Shown here in pieces: positions 1 to 4,287 of a stretch of 5,333 nt of DNA. The first letter of the stretch is position 1; every line of letters begins with the position of its first letter. The notes beneath the pieces are model-generated. The model saw nothing but the letters and a program-made list of their open reading frames with translations, was not told the DNA's origin and ran no database searches. A program made the position numbers and the translations under genes. Source of the stretch: JOPF133 sp052144935 (lineage in GTDB: Bacteria; Acidobacteriota; Terriglobia; Bryobacterales; Bryobacteraceae); NCBI GenBank assembly GCA_052144935.1, contig JBKQPR010000238.1, forward strand, positions 1 to 5,333, given 5' to 3'.

Positions 1-9
1 TGGAAGAGC

Positions 10-38
10 TTGACACGTCCTAATTGTCGTTTTAAAAT
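10..38 (+). promoter_or_regulatory. Near-consensus sigma70-type promoter with no gene behind it
   Basis: A perfect -35 box TTGACA (10-15), a 17-bp spacer and a -10 box TAAAAT (33-38, five of six consensus bases) form a very good housekeeping promoter. A 10-bp palindrome TTATCGATAA (38-47) overlaps the end of the -10 box and could be an operator. Transcription would run to the right, but the first ATG (78) gives only three codons, and the next gene lies on the opposite strand. It may therefore drive a small RNA, be antisense to the DUF2442 gene, or be left over from a lost gene. Confidence 0.5.
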
Positions 39-122
39 TATCGATAAAACCACTTGGCGGTAGCCTGCCTATAGACCATGTCTCAATAAGTTGATCTCCA
101 CCCGTTTCGCGACAGAAACTAG

Positions 123-398
123 CTAGCGGCCAAGACGAGCGGGTTCCGCGGCGGCAGGCGCGCCGCGGAGTAGGCCTTCCGTGCTCAGGTCTTCATCAAT
201 GTCCGGCCAGTGAATCCCATAGCCCGCTCCGCTTACTTTCCAGCGTGATCGCTGTTCCATGGTAGCGTTCAAAAGCCGGGGATACCACGTCAGGGGCACG
301 ATGATGGTGCGCCCGTCTGCGAGGTCCACCGCCAGTGTGTCTTCAGTGACGTGTACGTCGCGTACCCGTTCGCCGGAATTAAGATGAGAAGCGTTCAT
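123..398 (-). CDS. DUF2442 family protein
   Basis: A 91-residue protein of the DUF2442 family. Family features visible are the N-terminal strand with VHVTEDTLAVDLADGR, the motif VPLTWYPRL, and the C-terminal signature WPDIDEDLSTEGLLRG (about residues 64-79). The length is normal for the family. The start ATG at 398 is supported by a GGAG ribosome-binding sequence seven bases upstream. The gene overlaps the 3' end of the DUF4160 gene by 20 bases, so the two are probably translationally coupled. Small DUF4160 and DUF2442 genes are often found side by side and have been suspected of being toxin-antitoxin-like modules, but the biochemical role is not established. The reading frame is intact although its partner is broken. 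The C-terminal tail (APAAAEPARLGR) is low-complexity. Confidence 0.85.
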   Translation of the reverse strand: MNASHLNSGERVRDVHVTEDTLAVDLADGRTIIVPLTWYPRLLNATMEQRSRWKVSGAGYGIHWPDIDEDLSTEGLLRGAPAAAEPARLGR

Positions 399-614
399 TC
401 CATTTCTCCAACAAGAAAGTGCGATTCTCCGCCACCAGCCTGTGGACTCGCCGAAGCTCCACCGGACCGAAGCCAAGATTTCCGGCCAACGCAACCGGGT
501 CCAGCCAGAACTTGGCCGACTGATCGTCGCGATCCACATGCACTGGGGAGGCTCGTCTGGCTCATGGCTGTAAAAATAGATGCGGTATGGCCCCACCATC
601 AGTATGGTTGGCAC
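379..614 (-). pseudogene. DUF4160 family protein, frameshifted
   Basis: The gene starts with GTG at 612-614 and reads fMPTILMVGPYRIYFYSHEPDEPP, the typical DUF4160 beginning. It then loses frame between 543 and 544. One base further on, the minus strand resumes the family sequence: VHVDRDDQSAKFWLD, then LGFGPVELRRVHRLVAEN, then FLLEKWNERFSS and a stop at 379-381. The total of 236 bases is one short of 79 codons, matching a single-base deletion, most simply in a CAY histidine codon of the expected EPPHVHV motif. Restored, the protein would have 78 residues, normal for the family. It sits directly upstream of the DUF2442 gene and overlaps it by 20 bases. It could be a true pseudogene or a one-base sequencing or assembly error. 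If the mutation is real, ribosomes read on in the wrong frame, which is open through the DUF2442 frame to 123, so a 163-residue fusion is conceivable because the shifted frame is the DUF2442 frame. Confidence 0.85.
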
Positions 615-639
615 GCCTTTCAGTATCCCACCTAGTGCG

Positions 640-1000
640 GCGGATGCCCGGACCATTGTCGTCAATTCGCTGCCGGGCGCGATGGTGGGCGCCGAAACGA
701 GGCAAAGCACCACCTTACTCTGTATTGGGGCCAGGGGGGAGCTATCGCCCGAAATAGCGACTCGGAGCGCCGACGGCCAAAGTCCGAGACGGCGGCAATT
801 TCGTCCATGTGGATCAACGGAGCCAAGGGCGTTTTGCGTTCCTGATCCTGGCATTCGGTGATCGCAGCTCTACTGAAAAGGCTGGCGGCGGCGGTTTGAT
901 TCCGTCCCTGGCCACCATGTTTTCAGCAGTTTACAGATCTCCCAAAACGCAGTTTCACTCCAATTCATTCCAAAATTCTGGCTTGTCGGGGATAGGCGCT
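640..1000. other. Stretch without a recognisable gene
   Basis: Open frames exist on both strands but none gives a protein I recognise, and none has a convincing ribosome-binding site. The minus-strand frame that runs from 854 into the DUF4160 gene is open but does not look like an N-terminal extension of that family, whose members begin at the MPT(I/V)L motif. The stretch may hold decayed coding sequence; nothing in it can be named. Confidence 0.5.
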
Positions 1001-1010
1001 AGAATAATAG
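983..1010 (+). promoter_or_regulatory. Weak promoter candidate before the helicase fragment
   Basis: TTGTCG (983-988) is a partial -35 box, followed by an A/T-rich run containing TAGAAT (1000-1005) and TAATAG (1005-1010). TAGAAT is a good -10 box but is too close to TTGTCG, while TAATAG is well spaced (16 bp) but poor. Either would start transcription about 20 bases before the ATG at 1034. No clear ribosome-binding site is seen. Confidence 0.25.
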
Positions 1011-1033
1011 GGTCCGTTCAATACGGCACACCT

Positions 1034-1156
1034 ATGGTTGACTTCAAGAAGCGCCTCGGCAAGAAGGACCTTGAGCGGCCAATCGACCCGTTAGCTCTCT
1101 ATGAGAGTCTGGACCGCGCCAGCGATAAGGGTCCGCTACGCCCGTCACAAGAAGTG
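1034..1156 (+). pseudogene. DEAD/DEAH-type helicase, N-terminal fragment only
   Basis: From the ATG at 1034, about 41 residues (MVDFKKRLGKKDLERPIDP, then LALYESLDRASDKGPLRPSQEV) closely resemble the extreme N-terminus of a large DEAD/DEAH-box helicase family. In that family this segment leads to a Q-motif-like RPSQ/RPAQ sequence and then to the Walker A motif (HTGxGKT). Here the resemblance ends at about 1156, before any Walker A, Walker B or other helicase motif. The frame stays open to 1303 with unrelated residues (GLTCPEVSARDG onward). The break coincides with a possible insertion-sequence terminus starting at 1161. The fragment cannot be active. The family call is recalled from memory and rests on a short segment, so it is less certain than the truncation. 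Confidence 0.6.
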
Positions 1157-1160
1157 GGGC

Positions 1161-1198
1161 TGACCTGCCCCGAAGTTTCTGCCAGAGATGGTCTGGAA
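1161..1198 (+). mobile_element. Possible insertion-sequence end (solo terminus)
   Basis: Right after the helicase similarity stops, the sequence reads TGACCTGCCCCGAAGTTTCT and then contains an inverted repeat CCAGA-gatgg-TCTGG (1182-1196). A TGA(C/A)C..CCCC opening is typical of terminal inverted repeats in several IS3-family elements. No transposase gene and no matching second end (GGGGCAGGTCA) was found in the window, so at most this is a remnant left by deletion or recombination. Confidence 0.3.
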
Positions 1199-1221
1199 GG
1201 CTCCGCAATGAGAGCGCCCCG

Positions 1222-1243
1222 GCATATCCCTTGGGTGATATGC
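1222..1243. repeat. Inverted repeat between the helicase fragment and the DUF5615 gene
   Basis: GCATATC (1222-1228) and GATATGC (1237-1243) are perfectly complementary across an 8-base loop. The repeat lies about 50 bases beyond the stop of the minus-strand DUF5615 gene and could end its transcript, but there is no T-tract on that side, so the terminator reading is weak. Confidence 0.35.
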
Positions 1244-1290
1244 AACTTCCGAGATTTGCCGATTCCTCTCCACAAGTCGGCCAGGATTGA

Positions 1291-1651
1291 TCAACCACTC
1301 TGACGAAAGCGGATTCGATTCCCATCGACGATCCACAACTCACCGGCTGGATTTCGACGCGTCAGTGCTGCCGCCAGCCGGCGAACATAGGCCAGTACAG
1401 TGGGTTTATCTTGGCGTTTGACCCGCAGGACGACGATACCGGTGTGCTCACCGGGCGGGTATGCTCGAATATTCGCAAAGTCCAGGTCCAGGGTCACCAG
1501 GACTCGACCCTCCGACCGGCTCGTAGTTGCGACTGTTTCATCCTTCGCCCCGGACAGGTTCTTCATCCCCAACTGTATCCGCGGCGAAACCGGCGCTCCG
1601 CAGTATCCCGGCTGCCTCGGCCGGAAGGTTCTCGTCGATTTTGAAGTTCAC
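1291..1651 (-). pseudogene. DUF5615 PIN-like toxin-type protein, frameshifted
   Basis: The gene begins with GTG at 1649-1651, overlapping the TGA of the DUF433 gene as GTGA, and reads fMNFKIDENLPAEAAGILRSA and on to ADTVGDE (residues 1-30). The frame then shifts at about 1561. The rest continues one base over: NLSGAKDETV, RVLVTLDLDFANIRAYPPGE, TGIVVLRVKRQD and GELWIVDGNRIRFRQSG. The span of 361 bases is one more than a multiple of three, fitting a one-base insertion within the AAGAA stretch; repaired, the protein would have about 119 residues, normal for the family. DUF5615 proteins have a PIN-like nuclease fold. The acidic residues expected at the active site are visible as D6/E7 in the first part and in DLDF in the second. 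They are usually encoded after a DUF433 antitoxin-like gene, as here. As written, translation would stop shortly after the shift. It is either a disabled toxin or a sequencing error. Confidence 0.85.
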
Positions 1652-1890
1652 GCCGTAAGCTCAGCTGGCAGGTCGATGGAGCCCTCACGCGCGAGTTCCG
1701 CGGCGTACCCAAGAGCAGCGTCGATGTCCTCGGATTTTATCGCAGGATAGCTGGCAAGGATCTCACCCCGTGGAACACCGGCGGCAACATTATCGAGGAT
1801 GACAGAGACCATGATCCGCGTGCCCCGAAAGCAAGCCTTTCCGTGGCAGACGGCAGGGTCGACGCTGATGCGTTCCTTCCAGTTCTCCAT
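1648..1890 (-). CDS. DUF433 family antitoxin-like protein
   Basis: An 80-residue DUF433 protein: MENWKERISVDPAVCHGKAC, then FRGTRIMVSVILDNVAAGVP, then EILASYPAIKSEDIDAALGYAAELARE. The core GKxxxRGTRI and the YP..(S/T)..DI..AL.YA pattern are the family hallmarks, and the fold is a small helix-turn-helix-like domain. I chose the second ATG (1888-1890) over the one at 1897-1899 because AGGA lies eight bases before it, and because family members usually begin near this WKERI motif. It overlaps the downstream DUF5615 gene by four bases (GTGA), the normal layout of a DUF433-DUF5615 toxin-antitoxin-type operon, where DUF433 is taken to be the antitoxin. It is intact although the partner is frameshifted, a common state because a lone antitoxin is harmless. 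Confidence 0.88.
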   Translation of the reverse strand: MENWKERISVDPAVCHGKACFRGTRIMVSVILDNVAAGVPRGEILASYPAIKSEDIDAALGYAAELAREGSIDLPAELTA

Positions 1891-1922
1891 CGACTTCATC
1901 CTATCGCGTTTTGGGCGAGGAC

Positions 1923-1951
1923 GGATCAGTACCGTGAAGTCGGCTTGTCAA
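1923..1951 (-). promoter_or_regulatory. Candidate promoter of the DUF433-DUF5615 operon
   Basis: On the minus strand a perfect TTGACA (1951 down to 1946) is followed 17 bases later by TGATCC, a poor -10 box; TACTGA three bases earlier is somewhat better but closely spaced. It lies 30-60 bases before the DUF433 start, the right place for its promoter. The strong -35 with a weak -10 would suit a repressed or activated promoter. Confidence 0.4.
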
Positions 1952-2267
1952 CGCCTATCCGGCACTTGGCCGTATGACGCCCGTTGCTGACATTTGCCCG
2001 GATAGATCTCCCCTGACGCCGTTGTGTTTATGCATCCACTTTACGCGTCCACTCGGACGAGTTGCCATGGGTGAAGTGCTGACGGCCGGGACGCCAACCC
2101 GGCTGGAAGGAAGCCGCTTTGATCCTTCGAGGGCAACGCGGCTCGCCATTTTGGCGGCTATGACGGGACCCATCGGGCACCGGGCCCAGAGGGCACCGGG
2201 CCCAGAGGGCACCCCAACCCGTCGGTCCCGGCAATTCCTCTACAGCTTCCAACCCCTCCGGCGATCG
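1952..2267. other. Non-coding stretch between DUF433 and the response regulator
   Basis: No protein on either strand is recognisable and the open frames are shadows. It holds a 6-bp hairpin GCCGGG-acgccaa-CCCGGC (2085-2103), a second small one CGCCA-ttt-TGGCG near 2145-2157, and the 16-bp tandem repeat described separately. Any of these could terminate or stabilise the 3' end of the response-regulator transcript, but none has a T-tract. Confidence 0.5.
2175..2213. repeat. 16-bp tandem repeat, 2.4 copies
   Basis: The unit GGGCACCGGGCCCAGA occurs at 2175-2190 and 2191-2206, with a third partial copy GGGCACC at 2207-2213. Each full unit contains the palindrome GGGCCC. It lies about 55 bases past the stop of the minus-strand response-regulator gene. 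The copies are identical, so the duplication is recent. Confidence 0.85.
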
Positions 2268-3038
2268 CTACCGCGTGTCGCTGCGCCTGCCCTGCGAATC
2301 GCCCATGGCCTCCAGCAGCCGCGCATAGCCCGGGCGGCTCACCGGCAGCCGCGTGCCATCCGCCAGGATGGCCAGGCGGCTCTCCTTTCCATAAGGCTCG
2401 ATGCGCGCCACGCGCTCCAGGTTGACGATTGCCGACCGGTGAATGCGCACAAAACGCGCCGGATCGAGGGTAGCCTCCAGGTTGGAGATGGTCTGCTGTT
2501 TCAGGTAGTGCTTGCCGCCCGAGTGCAGCGCCACGTAATCGTCCTGCGCCTCGGCGTAATCCAGCTTTTCGAGGGGAATCACGTGCACGCGCGCGCCGTC
2601 GCGCACCACCAGGCGCTGCGGCCGCTCCGCCGCGGGACGCTCGGACGCCACTTCCACGGGCAGCCGCCGCTCGCCCAGCCGGGCCTTGGCGCGTTCCAGG
2701 GCCCGCTCGAAGCGCTCGGCGTGGAAAGGCTTCAGCAGGTAATCCACCGCGTGGGCGTCGAAGGCCCGCATGGCGTACTGATCGTAGGCGGTCACGAAGA
2801 TCACGGCCGGCCCGGGATCGATCAGCTCCAGCACCTCAAAGCCATCCAGCTTGGGCATCTGGACATCCAGGAACAGCAAATCGGGGGCGCATTCGGCGGC
2901 GGCCTTGACCGCCTCAAAGCCATTGGCGCATTCGGCGGCGATCTCGATTTCGGGATGGCCGGCCAGCAATTCGCGAAGGAATCCGCGCGCCAATTCCTCG
3001 TCGTCCACGATCACCGCCTTCAAGTTTGGCTGGGACAC
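2268..3038 (-). CDS. LytTR-family DNA-binding response regulator
   Basis: A 256-residue two-component response regulator of the LytR/AlgR type, acting in the cytoplasm. Residues about 6-120 form the receiver domain: acidic pair D12/D13, phospho-acceptor D58 in LLFLDVQMPKLDG, switch T83 in FVTAYD, and K103 in LLKPF. A short linker (about 121-141) leads to the LytTR DNA-binding domain (about 142-245), with the motifs LEKLDYAEAQDDYVALHS, RFVRIHRSAIVNLERV and LPVSRPGYARLLE. All key residues are present, so it should be functional. The GTG at 3036-3038 is the most likely start because it gives the usual short leader (MSQPNLKAVIVDDE). The frame remains open upstream to 3137 but that part is GC-biased filler. 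No good ribosome-binding site is seen, and TTG codons at six residues in or just upstream remain alternatives. LytTR regulators usually sit next to a LytS-type histidine kinase; none lies beside it here, since the upstream side is the parS-like array and the downstream side is non-coding. Confidence 0.93.
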   Translation of the reverse strand: MSQPNLKAVIVDDEELARGFLRELLAGHPEIEIAAECANGFEAVKAAAECAPDLLFLDVQMPKLDGFEVLELIDPGPAVIFVTAYDQYAMRAFDAHAVDYLLKPFHAERFERALERAKARLGERRLPVEVASERPAAERPQRLVVRDGARVHVIPLEKLDYAEAQDDYVALHSGGKHYLKQQTISNLEATLDPARFVRIHRSAIVNLERVARIEPYGKESRLAILADGTRLPVSRPGYARLLEAMGDSQGRRSDTR

Positions 3039-3347
3039 CCTGGTAGCCAATTTACACCAAGGCGCAGCTCCCGGGTTCGTCCCCGCACCGGACCCGGATC
3101 CCCGGGTTGCGGCAGCGCCGATTCTCCCCTCGCGCAACTTCCGAAGCCGGCTCGTACCCGCCCGGCTGTTTCACGTGAAGCACTTGGCCCGCCGCGCCGG
3201 CCCGCCACGGCTGTTTCGCGTGAAACACCTGGCCCGCCGCGCCCGGCCCGCCCGGCTGTTTCGCGTGAAACACCTGGCCCGCCGCGCCCGGCCCGCCCGG
3301 CTGTTTCGCGTGAAGCACCTGGCCCCGCCGCGCCCGGCCCGCCCGGC

Positions 3348-3363
3348 TGTTTCACGTGAAACA
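3348..3363. promoter_or_regulatory. parS: Perfect parS site
   Basis: TGTTTCACGTGAAACA is identical to the canonical 16-bp parS site and is a full palindrome. It is the fifth core in the array and the only exact copy. Its two flanking spacers each match those of the other units, so it belongs to the same tandem family and is not a separate insertion. Confidence 0.88.
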
Positions 3364-3437
3364 CCTGGCCCGCCGCGCCCGGCCCGCCCGGCTGTTTCGC
3401 GTGAAACACCTGGCCCGCCGCGCCCGGCCCGCCCGGC

Positions 3438-3452
3438 TGTTCGCGTGAAACA
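3438..3452. promoter_or_regulatory. parS-like site missing one base
   Basis: TGTTCGCGTGAAACA is the seventh core of the array with one T of the TTT run deleted, so its left half-site is one base closer to the centre. This should impair ParB binding, and it explains the 44-bp step to the next core. Confidence 0.75.
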
Positions 3453-3560
3453 CCTGGCCCGCCGCGCCCGGCCCGCCCGGCTGTTTCGCGTGAAACACCC
3501 GGCCCCGCCGCGCCGGTCCGCCACGGCTGTTAAGAACCTGGCCCCGCCGCGCCCGGCACG

Positions 3561-3606
3561 TTTCGTAACAATTCGTAACAGATCCCTGTTTCAATTGCAT
3601 GCAATT
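3561..3606. repeat. AT-richer tail of the array: direct repeats and a 14-bp palindrome
   Basis: Two adjacent 10-bp repeats, TTTCGTAACA (3561-3570) and ATTCGTAACA (3571-3580), differ at one base. They are followed by the perfect 14-bp palindrome AATTGCATGCAATT (3593-3606). The base composition changes sharply from the GC-rich array. The palindrome lies about 75 bases before the start of the next gene and could be an operator for it; the repeats could bind a protein or be unrelated to the array. Confidence 0.6.
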
Positions 3607-3680
3607 TGTGGCAATATTAAAGGACATTCATCCATACAGAGGGCCAACCGCCGAGGCGGACTGGTCGGAAAGGCGTGGTT

Positions 3681-4022
3681 GTGAGTTATTGTCCGGAAAC
3701 GCCATTTGACAGTATCGAAGGCTCCCACGAATACGTGGCGATGCTTGCCGAAGCCCTTGATGAAGCCCGGCGCGACGTCGAATCGGAACTGGCCGCGGAA
3801 CTGGCGGTTGCCGAACGCGATGGCGCGGAACGGCGCAAAGACGCGCTTCTCCTGGTCTCCTACAACCTGGCCAAACTGCATCTTCACATCACCACCAGCC
3901 GGCGGATTCTCAACGATCTGCGCAGCCTGCGGCGTTTGCTGCTGGCCGAGCGCGGAACCCCTGTGGAGCGCGGAGCGGCGGCGGAACGCGGAATGGCAGC
4001 CGGGGCGGGCACGGGAGATTAG
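3681..4022 (+). CDS. Conserved-looking small helical hypothetical protein
   Basis: A 113-residue protein with no recognised domain. It opens with MSYCPETPFDSIEGSHEYVA and continues as a mostly charged, heptad-like helical region (EALDEARRDVESELAAELAV, then LLVSYNLAKLHLHITTSRRI and LNDLRSLRRLLLAERG). There is no signal peptide or membrane segment, so it should be cytoplasmic. The last 20 residues are low-complexity and rich in A, G, E and R. I chose GTG at 3681 because GGAAAGG ends seven bases before it; GTG at 3675 in the same frame is too close to that site. Codon use is typical of a real GC-rich gene. I believe similar short proteins occur in Acidobacteriota, from memory only. It stands alone between the array and a hairpin. 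Function unknown. Confidence 0.75.
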   Translation: MSYCPETPFDSIEGSHEYVAMLAEALDEARRDVESELAAELAVAERDGAERRKDALLLVSYNLAKLHLHITTSRRILNDLRSLRRLLLAERGTPVERGAAAERGMAAGAGTGD

Positions 4023-4151
4023 CCAGTCCGGCATTGGCCGGGAGATTTGTCGGCCGGTCGCAGAGAGCACCGACTCTTGGTGTATATGGGTTGTGTGTTC
4101 TTTTGCCGCTGGTGAGAATTCCCACGTCGAACCCAAAATCCTTCAGAGGCT

Positions 4152-4190
4152 TGATGCGAAAACCCGCACCAGATGGGGGTTTTTGCATCA
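4152..4190 (+). terminator. Strong hairpin with T-tract, probable terminator
   Basis: TGATGCGAAAACCC (4152-4165) pairs along its whole length with GGGTTTTTGCATCA (4177-4190), with one G-T pair and an 11-base loop. The GGGTTTTT arm supplies a T-tract and the opposite arm an A-tract, so it could act on both strands. It lies 130 bases after the hypothetical gene and just before the promoter of the CarD-like gene, so it likely separates the two transcripts. Confidence 0.6.
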
Positions 4191-4196
4191 CAGCCC

Positions 4197-4225
4197 TTGA
4201 CAGTCGAGGAAGGCGAGCGTACTAT
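4197..4225 (+). promoter_or_regulatory. Near-perfect sigma70-type promoter of the CarD-like gene
   Basis: TTGACA (4197-4202), a 17-bp spacer and TACTAT (4220-4225) match the consensus at 11 of 12 positions. Transcription should start near 4232, leaving a leader of about 56 bases before the ATG at 4288. This would be a strong, probably constitutive promoter. A second TTGACA at 4258-4263 has no -10 box behind it. Confidence 0.8.
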
Positions 4226-4287
4226 TCTAGAGTAATCACACAACATTTTGGCAGCACTTGACAGCGGTGGTTTGTGGGGGACCCCGT

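Larger units (their letters stand above)
3157..3556. repeat. 45-bp tandem array of parS-like centromere sites
   Basis: About nine units repeat every 45 bp (44-46). Each has a 16-bp core matching or close to the ParB-binding site parS, TGTTTCACGTGAAACA, and a 29-bp spacer made almost wholly of C and G. Cores start at 3167, 3212, 3257, 3302, 3348, 3393, 3438, 3482 and 3528. The one at 3348 is perfect. Those at 3212, 3257, 3393 and 3482 read TGTTTCGCGTGAAACA (one change, A7 to G). The one at 3167 has one other change (A14 to G), 3302 has both changes, 3438 lacks one T, and 3528 is a remnant. ParB of the ParABS system binds parS, loads as a CTP-dependent clamp, spreads, and recruits SMC to segregate the chromosome. 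No parA or parB gene is in the window. The array reads open in several frames, which is a by-product of the repeat and not coding. Identity with parS is seen; centromere function is inferred. Confidence 0.85.

Noticed and set aside
123..854. Single 243-residue minus-strand gene
   Set aside because: The frame is made by the deletion in DUF4160; it joins an unrelated upstream stretch, the DUF4160 N-terminus, a shifted middle and DUF2442.
1145..1343. Possible tRNA 3' end suggested by GGATTCGATTCCCATCG near 1311-1327
   Set aside because: The resemblance to a T-arm is superficial; no acceptor stem, anticodon arm or CCA fits, and the bases lie inside the DUF5615 coding sequence.
3348..3363. Noc nucleoid-occlusion binding site
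   Set aside because: Noc sites have a CCCGGG-type centre (ATTTCCCGGGAAAT); the cores here have the parS CACGTG or CGCGTG centre.
3157..3556. CRISPR array
   Set aside because: The 45-bp unit repeats throughout: the spacers are nearly identical, not unique, and there are no cas genes.
3561..3620. Replication origin (DnaA boxes in the AT-rich tail)
   Set aside because: No match to TTATCCACA; the nearest, ATTGCCACA on the minus strand, agrees at only six of nine positions and stands alone.
3020..3627. Minus-strand frames through the array giving repeated CFTRNSRAGR or FHVKQPGGPG-like peptides
   Set aside because: 45 is a multiple of three, so a tandem 45-bp repeat gives periodic open frames; small length changes break and restart them in all frames.
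1974..3684. Long plus-strand reading frames (up to 461 codons) across the response regulator and the repeat array
   Set aside because: They are antisense shadows of the LytTR gene and readings of the 45-bp repeat; the proteins are proline/arginine-rich repeats with no domain.
3591..4136. Minus-strand 181-codon frame opposite the hypothetical gene and similar frames opposite CarD
   Set aside because: Antisense shadows: the plus-strand genes have ribosome-binding sites and recognisable or coherent proteins.
4258..4287. Longer N-terminus for the CarD-like protein
   Set aside because: The upstream codons contain the ribosome-binding sequence and the family N-terminus begins at MTFQIGD.
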